Assembly (NCBI GenBank): GCA_947626155.1
Contig: CANQRC010000007.1
Coordinates: forward strand, 1-31,537
Reading direction: 5' to 3'
From: an uncultured Clostridia bacterium
Lineage (GTDB): Bacteria > Bacillota > Clostridia > Christensenellales > UBA1242
DNA length: 31,537 nucleotides
Of this stretch, positions 21,658 through 29,175 are shown piece by piece (position 1 is the stretch's first letter; each line of letters opens with the position of its first letter). The notes beneath the pieces were generated by a model. That model searched no databases, was not told the origin of the DNA, and saw nothing but the letters and a program-made list of their open reading frames with translations. The translations under genes were made by a program, and so were the position numbers.

Positions 21658-23757
21658 TCAAATCTTTTTATGAGCGCAATCTTTGTCACAACTATCACAA
21701 GAAGAGCAAAGTTTTTTCTTTTTTATTTTTGAAAAAATGCAAAAAAATGCAAAAAATAGCAAAAAAATCGAAAAAATTGTCAAAAATGGCACAAAAAATC
21801 CAAAAATTTCAAAAGCGAAGAAAATATTGTAAGTCACAAGCGCCACAAAATATGCCACCACAAGTTGAACAAAAACTGACAAAATTGTCCACTTCTTTCC
21901 AATCTCTTGAAGCAGCGTTGAAACCGAGGCTATGCAAGGCGTGTAGAGCAAACAGTAAACCAAGAACGACACCACCGAGGCGTGACTAGAAAAATAAACA
22001 AGGCTTGTTGGAAGAAGAAGCGAGGCGGAAAGAAGTCTTGTTGCGCTTGCGTCAATTCCGTTGAACATTGCAATGGAAGAGACCACCACCTCCTTTGCCA
22101 CAAGTCCGGAAAGAAGTGATGCCACAATTGCCCAATTCCCAAAGCCGAGAGGCCTAAATATTGGCGCTAAAATTTTGCCGAAGCCTTCAAGCATACTTTC
22201 GCCGCCGCACTGCGCCACATATTTAAAGGAAAAACTAAAAGACGATAAAAGCCAAATTATGATGTTCATTGAAACCATAACCGAGCCGACCCTAATCACA
22301 AAATCTTTGGTGTTTTTCCAAAGCACACTTCCAATTCTTTTGAGGCTTGTCATTCGGTAAGGCGGAAATTCAAGAATAAAACTTTGCTTTTTGCTTTTCA
22401 GCACCGTTTTGTCAAGCACTTTTGAGATGCAAATGGCCACAACCACCCCCAAAACATAAAGCCCCAAGATGTAAAAAATGTTTTTCGCGCCAAAAAACGC
22501 GCCGCCAATGACGGTGTAAATTGGAATTTTTGCCGAGCAACTCATGTAAGGGCACAAAATTGCCGTTTTTATTTTTGCATTTTTGTCCTCCATGTTCCGC
22601 GAGGTCATAATGGCGCTTGTGGAACAGCCAAAACCCATCAAAAGCGTGTAAATCCCCTTGCCGGACAACCCTACTTTTGAAAGAATGTCCTCAAAGATAA
22701 ACGCCACGCGCGCCATGTAGCCACTGTCTTCCAAAATGGAAAGAAAGAAAAACAGAAGCACAACTTGTGGCAAAAATGACAGCACTGTTGCCACACCGCC
22801 AAACACCGCCGAGGCAAAAAAATCATACACAAGCCCGTTTCCAAGATTTTTCTCAATCAGACCCAAAATTGGATTTGTCAGAAGCGACAAAAAGTTTGAA
22901 AATAGGTCAGATAAAAACGCCCCCAAAGAGAAAAAAGTCAAATAAAAAATCCCAGACAAAATAGCCAAAAAAATTGGAAAGGCAAGCCATTTGTTTAGAA
23001 TAAACTTGTCCAATCTGCTCTTGCCATAAACCGCCGCCACCTTGCTTTGACACTGTGAAAGAATTTGGTCAATATATTCAAAACGCAATTTTGTTATCAA
23101 TTGAACGCTGTCTTTTGGAACTTCTTCAAAGATTTTTTTTGCGTCTTCTCCACGCTTTTCAAAAAACTTTTCATCGCGTTCAAACGCCTTAATTTGACAA
23201 AAAACATCAAAATTTTGCATTTTTTTTGAATTTTTTGCCATTTTTTCTATCATTTTTAAATATGGAAGATTATTTTGCTGCTTTTTTAGCGCCAAAGATT
23301 TTTTTAGTTTTTCAAGCCCAAAGCCCTTCTCCGCGTCAATCTCAATCACATCAACTCCAAGAAGTTTTTCAAGTTTTTTGAAGTCAATTTTGCTATTTTT
23401 TCTTTTGACAATTTGATTGACCGCCACAACGCAGTCGCACCCGTTTTCAAGCAAACAAAGCGTCAAATACAAACTGCGTTTAAGGTTGTTTCCGTCACAC
23501 AGGTTCACAACTTTTTTGCCTTGCCCCCTCAAAATCTCTTCGCAGGCAACTTGCTCTTCAAAAGAAAGCGGACAAAGAGAATAAAGCCCAGGCGTGTCCA
23601 CAAGTAAAAACTCTTGCCCCTCAAAAGAAAAAGCTTTTTTCTTGTTTTCAACAGTCACCCCGTGCCAATTGCCCACATGCTCGTGTGACCGCGTGAGGCT
23701 ATTGAAAAGTGTCGTCTTTCCAGAATTGGGATTTCCCACAAGCAAAACTTCTAGCAT
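21658..23757 (-). CDS. feoB: Ferrous iron transporter FeoB, with altered G4 motif
   Basis: 699 residues. The N-terminal G-protein domain has P-loop GNPNSGKT (8-15) and DTPG (54-57). The G4 motif, normally NxxD, reads NQIV (114-117), so the aspartate that selects guanine is missing. The membrane part has the FeoB core, including FGCSTSAIMTSRNMED, CPYMSCSAKIPIY and GLVAKEVVVSS, with the usual hydrophobic segments. FeoB imports ferrous iron across the cytoplasmic membrane in anaerobes. The C-terminus is cysteine-rich (CSSCDSCDKDC), perhaps a metal or iron-sulphur site. The ATG at 23757 follows AGGTGG and overlaps the end of feoA by 7 bases, so they form an operon. Its codons are heavily biased to A-rich Lys stretches. 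Confidence 0.94.
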   Translation of the reverse strand: MLEVLLVGNPNSGKTTLFNSLTRSHEHVGNWHGVTVENKKKAFSFEGQEFLLVDTPGLYSLCPLSFEEQVACEEILRGQGKKVVNLCDGNNLKRSLYLTLCLLENGCDCVVAVNQIVKRKNSKIDFKKLEKLLGVDVIEIDAEKGFGLEKLKKSLALKKQQNNLPYLKMIEKMAKNSKKMQNFDVFCQIKAFERDEKFFEKRGEDAKKIFEEVPKDSVQLITKLRFEYIDQILSQCQSKVAAVYGKSRLDKFILNKWLAFPIFLAILSGIFYLTFFSLGAFLSDLFSNFLSLLTNPILGLIEKNLGNGLVYDFFASAVFGGVATVLSFLPQVVLLFFFLSILEDSGYMARVAFIFEDILSKVGLSGKGIYTLLMGFGCSTSAIMTSRNMEDKNAKIKTAILCPYMSCSAKIPIYTVIGGAFFGAKNIFYILGLYVLGVVVAICISKVLDKTVLKSKKQSFILEFPPYRMTSLKRIGSVLWKNTKDFVIRVGSVMVSMNIIIWLLSSFSFSFKYVAQCGGESMLEGFGKILAPIFRPLGFGNWAIVASLLSGLVAKEVVVSSIAMFNGIDASATRLLSASLLLPTSLVYFSSHASVVSFLVYCLLYTPCIASVSTLLQEIGKKWTILSVFVQLVVAYFVALVTYNIFFAFEIFGFFVPFLTIFSIFLLFFAFFCIFSKIKKKKLCSSCDSCDKDCAHKKI

Positions 23758-23978
23758 TTTTCCACCTGCACTTTTTTAAGGAGTGACGCCCTCACGCTTA
23801 AAAGATAGCCGCGCACCTCAATCAGAAACACCTTTTTTTGAAGAGACTTTCCGCAAATTCTTATCTTTTCGCCCTCAACAAGCCCAAGTTCCATAAACCG
23901 CCGAGAGATGTTGTCCACCTCGCCCGAAAAGCCGCTTATTTTATAAAGAATATTCTCTTTGCACTCATTCATTGTCAT
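23751..23978 (-). CDS. feoA: FeoA-type SH3-like protein of the iron transporter
   Basis: 75 residues from the ATG at 23978; a second ATG two codons later is also possible. It has the FeoA pattern: ISGFSGEVDNISRRFMELGL, then VEGEKIRICGKSLQKKVFLI and RGYLLSVRASLLKKV. FeoA is a small cytoplasmic beta-barrel protein that works with FeoB in ferrous iron uptake. A longer frame from 24014 is rejected, as the family begins near the chosen site. There is no Shine-Dalgarno; a TAAGAT box ends 5 bases before the ATG, again close to the leaderless layout, though the -35 (TTGAAT, 24009-24014) is 19 bases away. No Fur-like palindrome was recognised upstream. Confidence 0.88.
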   Translation of the reverse strand: MTMNECKENILYKISGFSGEVDNISRRFMELGLVEGEKIRICGKSLQKKVFLIEVRGYLLSVRASLLKKVQVEKC

Positions 23979-24043
23979 ATAAAATCTTATTTGCGTTTTG
24001 GCGGGAGTATTCAAAAAATTTTCTATGAATTGTGTAAAAACAC

Positions 24044-24073
24044 TTGTTGAAATACTAAATGTTGTGGTAGAAT
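24044..24073 (+). promoter_or_regulatory. Promoter of nrdR
   Basis: TTGTTG (24044-24049), 18 bases, TAGAAT (24068-24073) with an extended TGG in front of the -10. AAGGAG follows before the ATG at 24099. Confidence 0.55.
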
Positions 24074-24098
24074 AAAACTAGTTAAGGAGACAAAACAA

Positions 24099-24542
24099 AT
24101 GAGATGTATTTATTGTGGAAGTGAAGAAAGCAAAGTTCTCGACAGCAGAAGCACCGACGAAACAAATTCAATTAGAAGAAGAAGAGAATGCCTAAACTGC
24201 GGCAAAAGATTTACAACTTATGAAACGGTTGAAACCGTTCCTGTTTTGGTGGTGAAAAAAGACGGAAGCCGCCAAGCGTTTGACATCCAAAAAATAAGAA
24301 ACGGAATGATTAAGGCGTGCGAAAAAAGGCCTGTTTCAATTTCTCAAATAGACAGAATGGCTGAGGATATTGAAAAGCAGGTTCAAAACTCACTCAAACA
24401 AGAAATTCAGTCCCAAGAAATTGGCGAAATGGTAATGAAAAAACTTAAAGAAGTGGACGAAATTGCCTATGTTCGCTTTGCATCAGTCTATCGCCAATTT
24501 AAAGATGTAACAAACTTTATAAAATTGATAACAGAAATGTAG
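24099..24542 (+). CDS. nrdR: Transcriptional repressor NrdR
   Basis: 147 residues, typical length. N-terminal zinc ribbon with MRCIYCGS (Cys3, Cys6) and CLNCGKRF (Cys31, Cys34), then RFTTYE, and an ATP-cone domain (VVKKDGSRQAFDIQKIRNGM). NrdR senses the dATP/ATP ratio and represses ribonucleotide reductase genes; in Clostridia it often lies, as here, beside the sigE-sigG-ymxH group. The ATG follows AAGGAG. Its TAG stop runs directly into the conserved end of the inverted-terminal repeat (24543-24572). Gene and family assignment are firm. Confidence 0.97.
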   Translation: MRCIYCGSEESKVLDSRSTDETNSIRRRRECLNCGKRFTTYETVETVPVLVVKKDGSRQAFDIQKIRNGMIKACEKRPVSISQIDRMAEDIEKQVQNSLKQEIQSQEIGEMVMKKLKEVDEIAYVRFASVYRQFKDVTNFIKLITEM

Positions 24543-24572
24543 CGGGGGACACTAGAATTTCTTAACGCGGAC
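24543..24572 (+). repeat. Stop-codon-abutting repeat element, single end only (copy 4)
   Basis: CGGGGGACACTAGAATTTCT followed by TAACGCGGAC, directly after the nrdR TAG. The opposite end is missing; a REP-like pair follows instead. Same orientation to the upstream gene as the other three copies. Confidence 0.85.
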
Positions 24573-24583
24573 AGCCCGCCCGC

Positions 24584-24671
24584 TGTCATTCTGAGCGGAG
24601 CGAAGCGAAGCCGAAGAATCTCAACCGCTTTAAGAGATTCTTCACTCCACTGCGTTTCGTTCAGAATGACA
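24584..24671. repeat. Inverted pair of REP-like repeats (long hairpin)
   Basis: TGTCATTCTGAGCGGAGCG to GAAGAATCTC (24584-24622) faces GAGATTCTTC to TCAGAATGACA (24634-24671). The two arms of about 38 bases can pair almost completely around an 11-base loop. Confidence 0.9.
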
Positions 24672-24690
24672 GCAGGAATACAATAAAAAA

Positions 24691-24722
24691 CAAAAAAAAC
24701 AGCCATGGACTGTCTTTTTTTT
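24691..24722. terminator. Terminator between nrdR and ymxH
   Basis: A-run, ACAG, CCATGGA, CTGT, T-run. The stem is short, but the flanking A and T runs lengthen it, and the genes converge here. Confidence 0.6.
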
Positions 24723-24757
24723 CATTTGAATAGACCGAAATACTTGATTTTCTTTTG

Positions 24758-24789
24758 CCTACTTTTCTTTTCTCCAAAAGAAAAGTAGG
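24758..24789. repeat. Hairpin repeat family B, copy 2
   Basis: CCTACTTTTCTTTT, loop CTCC, AAAAGAAAAGTAGG. It touches the stop codon of ymxH (24790-24792). Compared with copy 1 at 16983 one base pair is changed in both arms, so the stem is kept. Confidence 0.85.
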
Positions 24790-25083
24790 TTATTTTCGTT
24801 TGCCGTTGCCCAACATATATGGATTAGGATTTTGTGGTGGAGGATTTGAAAAAAGTTCAACTAAAATTGCGTCCGAACCAACCTTAACAATTTGAGAGAG
24901 TGGAATAAAAAGCTCCGCGCCACTTTTAAAAACATTCCAAAAATTCTTCTCGCCAGGCACAACAACCCCCTGGAGGCAACCATTTTCAAGATTAAAAATC
25001 ACGTCAACAATATGCCCAAGCCTGCGCCCGTCCACAACATTGACAATTTCCTTGCACCTAAGTTCCATAAACGAAGTGTCCAT
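24790..25083 (-). CDS. ymxH: YlmC/YmxH family PRC-barrel protein
   Basis: 97 residues from the ATG at 25083. It has the family signature MELRCKEIVNVVDGRRLGH, then VDVIFNLENG and GVVVPGEKNF, which make a small PRC beta-barrel. The role of the family is not well known; it is strongly linked to sporulating Bacillota and to the sigE-sigG region. The start is uncertain: ATG at 25083 (MDTSF) or 25068 (MELRC); neither has a Shine-Dalgarno. A consensus TTGACA (25105-25110) lies just upstream with no perfect -10. The Pro/Asn-rich C-terminal tail (NPPPQNPNPYMLG) is longer than usual in my recollection of the family. The sigG terminator separates it from sigG. Confidence 0.88.
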   Translation of the reverse strand: MDTSFMELRCKEIVNVVDGRRLGHIVDVIFNLENGCLQGVVVPGEKNFWNVFKSGAELFIPLSQIVKVGSDAILVELFSNPPPQNPNPYMLGNGKRK

Positions 25084-25124
25084 ACAATACGCTATGTCGC
25101 ATTTTGTCAAAAAATACCAAAAAC

Positions 25125-25148
25125 AAAAAATCAGCCCGCTAAGGCTGA
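25125..25148 (-). terminator. Terminator of sigG
   Basis: On the minus strand TCAGCC, loop TTAGCG, GGCTGA, TTTTTT, starting in the last codons of sigG. Confidence 0.85.
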
Positions 25149-25152
25149 ATTT

Positions 25153-25926
25153 TTATTCAATAAATTCTTTAATCATTTTGAGAGCGTTTTTTTCAAGCCG
25201 AGAGACCTGCGCCTGCGAAATTCCAACCTCCTCGCTCACTTCCATTTGCGTTTTGCCAACATAGTATCTCATCAGCAAAATCTCTTTTTCGCGGTCGGAA
25301 AGGTTCTTGATGGCATCTCCAAGCGAAAGTTTTTCAACAATGTCGTCGTCACAATTTTTGTCGTCAGCAATTTGGTCCATAATCCTAATTGCCTCGTTCC
25401 CGTCATTATAAATTGGCTCGCTCAGCGAAACCGTGTCGCTTATGGCGTCAAGTGCAAAAGTCACATCCTTAAGCGGAAGCTCAACCATCTGCGCAATTTG
25501 TTCCAGAGTTGGCTCGCAGTTGTTTTGAGCAATATATTTTTCTTTTGCCTGCAAAGAGCGGTAAGCCACATCCCTGATTGAACGGCTTATTCTAACCGAA
25601 TTGTTGTCGCGAAGATATCTTCTAATTTCGCCGACAATCATTGGCACGGCGTAAGTTGAAAACCTAACATTAAGCGTTTCGTCAAAATTGTCAATGGCCT
25701 TCAGCAGGCCCACGCACCCCACCTGAAACATATCATCCGCCTTGTCGCTTTGATTTGAAAATCTTTGAACAACCGAAAGCACAAGCCTAAGATTTGCCAC
25801 AACAAATTTGTCCCGCGCAAACTCGTCGCCCGCTTTCACTTCTTTTAAAAGTGCCATCACCTCAGCATTTTTCAGTTTTGGAAGGCTGGCAGTGTTTACG
25901 CCAGAAATAACAACCTTATTTGCCAT
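25153..25926 (-). CDS. sigG: Forespore RNA polymerase sigma factor sigma-G
   Basis: 257 residues. The N-terminus VVISGVNTASLPKLKN is specific to sigma-G; region 2 has NLRLVLSVVQRFSNQSDKADDMFQVGCVGLLKAIDNFD and RFSTYAVPMIVGEIRRYLRD; region 4 ends with the helix-turn-helix QMEVSEEVGISQAQVSRLEKNAL. Sigma-G drives late forespore genes after engulfment. The ATG at 25926 follows GAGAGG; an upstream GTG is rejected as it overlaps that site. A promoter of the sigma-F/sigma-G type lies at 25952-25980, as expected for this gene, which is not read simply from the sigE operon. The 217-base gap to sigE is AT-rich and shows no terminator that I can make out. Confidence 0.97.
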   Translation of the reverse strand: MANKVVISGVNTASLPKLKNAEVMALLKEVKAGDEFARDKFVVANLRLVLSVVQRFSNQSDKADDMFQVGCVGLLKAIDNFDETLNVRFSTYAVPMIVGEIRRYLRDNNSVRISRSIRDVAYRSLQAKEKYIAQNNCEPTLEQIAQMVELPLKDVTFALDAISDTVSLSEPIYNDGNEAIRIMDQIADDKNCDDDIVEKLSLGDAIKNLSDREKEILLMRYYVGKTQMEVSEEVGISQAQVSRLEKNALKMIKEFIE

Positions 25927-25951
25927 AATCACCTCTCTTGCAAATTAAAGT

Positions 25952-25980
25952 TATCTTGCCCTAAGCAAAAGAAGTTATGC
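25952..25980 (-). promoter_or_regulatory. Sigma-F/sigma-G-type promoter of sigG
   Basis: On the minus strand GCATA (25976-25980), 17 bases, CAAGATA (25952-25958). This fits the forespore sigma factor pattern (GcATA, then CATnnTA with one mismatch). Read instead as a sigma-F site, GGCAAGATAA also fits in part. Confidence 0.5.
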
Positions 25981-26149
25981 AAAATTAAAAAAAATCGACA
26001 AAAAATATGCAAAAAATACAAAAAAATTGATTTTTTTCAACAATTTTAATAAATAACGCGAAAAATTTTAAAAATTCGGTTTTTATGGACGAAAAATTCG
26101 CTTTAAAATGCAATTATTTTATATTTTTTTAATATTTTTTTATTATTTT

Positions 26150-26878
26150 TTAAATTTCATTTGCTTTTTCAAGTTTTTTTCTTAATTTTAACAAAATTTT
26201 TTTCTCTATTCTTGAAATATAACTTTGGCTTATTCCCATCATGTCAGCGACCTCTTTTTGAGTTTTTTCTTCCTTTCCGGCAAGCCCAAAGCGGAGTTGC
26301 ATTATAAGTTGCTCGCGCTGGTCAAGCTTTGAAATCACGCTCATCAAAACTTGTTTTTCGCCGCTAGTCTCTATGTTTTTTGAAACGCTTTCCTCGTCAA
26401 TTGGAATTATGTCTGCAAGCAAAAGTTCGTTTCCCTCGCCGTCGGATGAAAGCGGCTCGTCAAGAGAAACCTCGTTTTTTATTCGCGTGTTTTTTCTCAG
26501 TTGCATCAAAATTTCATTTTCAATGCACCTGCTTGCATATGTGGCAAGTTTAATGTTTTTGTCTGCACTGTAAGTTTTAACCGCCTTGATAAGCCCAATT
26601 GCACCAATTGAAATTAGGTCTTCAAGGTCAATCCCAGTGTTTTCAAACTTTTTTGCAATATAAACCACAAGCCTAAGGTTGTGCTCAATTAGTTTGTCCC
26701 GCGCCACAGCATTGCCATTTTTTGTTTCTTCCAATAAAAACATTTCCTCTTCCGCTTCAAGAGGCTCGGGCAATGCTTTGTTTCCGCAGACAAAGCACAA
26801 AATGCTTGTGACAAGCCGCTTGTCCTCGCGGTTGAACAATTTCCAAAAAAAGAGTTTTATTTTATAAAAAAACTTCAT
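26150..26878 (-). CDS. sigE: Mother-cell RNA polymerase sigma factor sigma-E (pro-form)
   Basis: 242 residues. It carries an amphipathic hydrophobic pro-sequence of about 30 residues (MKFFYKIKLFFWKLFNRED) before the conserved GNKALPEPLEAEEE. Then NLRLVVYIAKKFENTGIDLE (region 2), KLATYASRCIENEILMQLRK, and region 4 with TQKEVADMMGISQSYISRIE. Pro-sigma-E is made before division and cut by SpoIIGA at the septum to switch on mother-cell genes. The ATG at 26878 follows AGGAGG and starts 9 bases after the spoIIGA stop, so the protease and its substrate are co-expressed, as in Bacillus and Clostridium. Confidence 0.97.
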   Translation of the reverse strand: MKFFYKIKLFFWKLFNREDKRLVTSILCFVCGNKALPEPLEAEEEMFLLEETKNGNAVARDKLIEHNLRLVVYIAKKFENTGIDLEDLISIGAIGLIKAVKTYSADKNIKLATYASRCIENEILMQLRKNTRIKNEVSLDEPLSSDGEGNELLLADIIPIDEESVSKNIETSGEKQVLMSVISKLDQREQLIMQLRFGLAGKEEKTQKEVADMMGISQSYISRIEKKILLKLRKKLEKANEI

Positions 26879-26887
26879 ATTCCCCTC

Positions 26888-27691
26888 CTAAACGCTTGCA
26901 AAATTGTTGTGCAAAATCATGTCCGTTCCAAAGGCGCTGTTAAAATTTGAAAGCGAAAGCCCCAAAATTGGTTTTTCAAGAGAAGTTCCGCCAATGTTCA
27001 TTCTCTCAACCTCAAACACAAAAATTTTTCCGTCGCTTGAAAGCGTGCCAATTGAAATGTAATGCCCAAGGCTGAGCCTGTTTAGCTTCTCCGCCTTTCG
27101 CAAAACGTCTTCCAGCCCAATGTCTGAAAAAAGCGAAGAGAAAAATTTGAAGTTGACAAGCGTGACGGGCCTCTTCGTCAGCGGGTCAAAAAGCAGGTTT
27201 CCGCTATCCAAAAACGCCTTTGTTTTAAACTTCTTCCCCGCATTTTCCACCTCAACCTCAAAGCAAAAGTCGTCAATTTTCCTCTTTTTGTGAAACTTTT
27301 TCATCACAAACGCAAAGATAAGATAAGTCAAAACCACAACCGCAAGCGCAACAATTGTGTGCGTTATGCTAAACATTTGCTCGAAGAAAAAGCACGCGCC
27401 GCCATAAATGAAGTTGACAACAAAATAGCAAAAGAGAGGTTGAACAAATTTTTTGAGTGTTTTGAAGTTGAAAGACACGCAGACGCAGACAAACGCCAGT
27501 CCAATTTGCAGCATAAAAGAGCCAAAAATGCCAATAAACAGGCTTGGCAAAACAAGGTTCACAGCCGCCGCCATTGCCGCGGCAAGCCAAAATAGCCTCC
27601 CCTTTTCCCTTGAGAGAAGTGAAACAGATTTAAGCACAATTATGTTAATAAGGAAATTTTCGAGCAGAACATCCTCAACAACAATCTCCAT
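26888..27691 (-). CDS. spoIIGA: Sporulation protease SpoIIGA (pro-sigma-E processing)
   Basis: 267 residues. The N-terminal half has about five hydrophobic helices (VEDVLLENFLINIIVLKSV onward), and the C-terminal half has the aspartic-protease-like motif KAFLDSGNLLFDPLTKRPV with the catalytic Asp at residue 162. SpoIIGA sits in the sporulation septum and, after a signal from SpoIIR in the forespore, cleaves pro-sigma-E. The ATG at 27691 follows GGAAGG; a GTG two codons earlier overlaps that site. Only 9 bases separate it from sigE. A Spo0A-box-like sequence lies upstream at 27758-27767. Confidence 0.94.
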   Translation of the reverse strand: MEIVVEDVLLENFLINIIVLKSVSLLSREKGRLFWLAAAMAAAVNLVLPSLFIGIFGSFMLQIGLAFVCVCVSFNFKTLKKFVQPLFCYFVVNFIYGGACFFFEQMFSITHTIVALAVVVLTYLIFAFVMKKFHKKRKIDDFCFEVEVENAGKKFKTKAFLDSGNLLFDPLTKRPVTLVNFKFFSSLFSDIGLEDVLRKAEKLNRLSLGHYISIGTLSSDGKIFVFEVERMNIGGTSLEKPILGLSLSNFNSAFGTDMILHNNFASV

Positions 27692-27735
27692 CTTCACCTT
27701 CCAAAACCATTTTAATAGTAATTAAACCTTTTGAG

Positions 27736-27767
27736 ATAGTAAAAAAATGGGATTTTGTTTCGACTTT
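27736..27767 (-). promoter_or_regulatory. Possible Spo0A-controlled promoter of spoIIGA-sigE
   Basis: On the minus strand AAAGTCGAAA (27758-27767), close to the 0A box (TTTGTCGAA), then 16 bases, then TACTAT (27736-27741). The box would overlap the -35 position, as in the Bacillus subtilis spoIIG promoter, where Spo0A~P activates. Pattern only. Confidence 0.4.
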
Positions 27768-27809
27768 GGGCAAATTTTGTCAAAAGAAAGCGCGCAAAAA
27801 TCAAAAAAG

Positions 27810-27838
27810 AAAACAACCATAGGTTATGGCTGTTTTTT
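27810..27838 (-). terminator. Terminator of ftsZ
   Basis: On the minus strand AACAGCCATA, loop ACC, TATGGTTGTT, then T-rich sequence, 21 bases after the ftsZ stop. It separates division genes from sporulation genes. Confidence 0.87.
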
Positions 27839-27858
27839 CGTATTCTCTCTTAAAATTT

Positions 27859-29076
27859 TTATTTTCTGTTTTTGTTTCTAATTTTTTCAATCCAAGGTGG
27901 AATGGAATTTACGCTTGGGCCAACGTCAACATGAGAAGAATTTTCATTTTGCTCCAAATGGACTTCTCTTTGTGGCTGCTGAGTTTGAGCGTTGTAGCCA
28001 AATGGGTTGAAGCCCTTAAACTTGTCCTCAGGCTCTTCTTTTGGTTGTGGCTTTGGCTCTTCCTCAACCTTTTCTTCCTCAGCTTTCTCGTCTGGGGTTT
28101 TAAAGCCGGTTGCAATAATTGTGATTTCAACTTCGTCTCTCATTTCAGGGTCTATGCTGCTGCCAAAAATGAGGTTACAAGATGGGTCAATGACCTCTTG
28201 AACAAGGTTTGCCGCCTCAGTAACTTCCCTCAAAGTGATGTCGCTTCCGCCCTTAATGTTAAGCACGACGCCGGTTGCACCCTCAATTGTGGTTTCAATA
28301 AGAGGCGAAGCAACTGCCTGACGAACAGCGTCCAAAGTTTTGTTTTCGCCCTTTCCACGGCCAATGCCCATGTGAGCAAGCCCGCGGTTTTTCATAACGG
28401 TTTCAATATCCGCAAAGTCCAAATTGATCATGCCGGTGAACACAATAAGGTCAGAAATGCCTTGAATACCTTGTCTCAAAACGTCATCTGCATATCTGAA
28501 CGCCTCAACAAGTGTTGTTTTTTCAGGCAAAATTGTAAGAAGTCTTTCATTTGGAATGATGACAATTGTGTCAACATATTTTTTAAGTTCTGCAATGCCC
28601 TTTTCAGCGTTTTGCATCCTCTTTGGATTTTCGAATTGGAATGGTTTTGTAACAATTCCAACGGTGAGAATGCCAAGTTCCTTCGCAATTTGAGCAATAA
28701 CAGGAGCGGCTCCCGTTCCCGTTCCGCCGCCCATTCCGGCAGTGATAAACACAAGGTCTGTGCCTTTTAAGATTTCTGTGATTGTGGATTTGCTCTCTTC
28801 GGCGGCCTTTCTTCCAATTTCAGGAATTGCGCCAGCGCCGCGTCCGCCCGTGAGCCTTTCACCAATTTGCACTCTTTTTGGCGCTTTTGAGATGAGAAGG
28901 GCCTGTTTATCTGTGTTGATGGCAACAAATTCAGCTGAGCGAACATTTGCCTCAATCATACGGTTGACCGCATTGTTTCCGCCGCCGCCCACGCCAAGAA
29001 CCTTAATCTTAACGATTGAAGTTGGATTGACATTGTTTTCGTTATTTTCGTTTACATTGTTTTCAATATTGTCCAT
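27859..29076 (-). CDS. ftsZ: Cell division protein FtsZ
   Basis: 405 residues. GTP-binding motifs VGGGGNNAVNRM (30-40) and the tubulin signature GMGGGTGTGAAP (114-125), the T7 loop NLDFADIETVM, and a short charged C-terminal linker (EEEKVEEEPKPQPKEEPE) before the C-terminal peptide VNSIPPWIEKIRNKNRK. The peptide has a PPW core where IPxFL is usual; this is the site where FtsA, SepF and others bind. FtsZ polymerises into the ring that starts division, and into the polar ring in sporulation. The Asn-rich N-terminal stretch (NNVNENNENNVN) is low complexity. AAAGGAG precedes the ATG, and the gene has its own promoter (29106-29134) as well as the ftsA one. Confidence 0.98.
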   Translation of the reverse strand: MDNIENNVNENNENNVNPTSIVKIKVLGVGGGGNNAVNRMIEANVRSAEFVAINTDKQALLISKAPKRVQIGERLTGGRGAGAIPEIGRKAAEESKSTITEILKGTDLVFITAGMGGGTGTGAAPVIAQIAKELGILTVGIVTKPFQFENPKRMQNAEKGIAELKKYVDTIVIIPNERLLTILPEKTTLVEAFRYADDVLRQGIQGISDLIVFTGMINLDFADIETVMKNRGLAHMGIGRGKGENKTLDAVRQAVASPLIETTIEGATGVVLNIKGGSDITLREVTEAANLVQEVIDPSCNLIFGSSIDPEMRDEVEITIIATGFKTPDEKAEEEKVEEEPKPQPKEEPEDKFKGFNPFGYNAQTQQPQREVHLEQNENSSHVDVGPSVNSIPPWIEKIRNKNRK

Positions 29077-29105
29077 ATTAAACTCCTTTCAGATTGCTTT
29101 GTTTT

Positions 29106-29134
29106 ATTTTACATGAAAATTTCTGTTTTGGCAA
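29106..29134 (-). promoter_or_regulatory. Promoter of ftsZ
   Basis: On the minus strand TTGCCA (29129-29134), 17 bases, TAAAAT (29106-29111), with a TG immediately before the -10 box. It lies between ftsA and ftsZ, so ftsZ can be expressed apart from ftsA. Confidence 0.55.
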
Positions 29135-29175
29135 GAATTTTCAAGTATTTTTGCGTTTTTTAGGTGCAAATTTGG

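Noticed and set aside
27826..28770. 314-codon plus-strand frame opposite ftsZ
   Set aside because: Antisense shadow of ftsZ; no family, no start signals, begins inside the ftsZ terminator.
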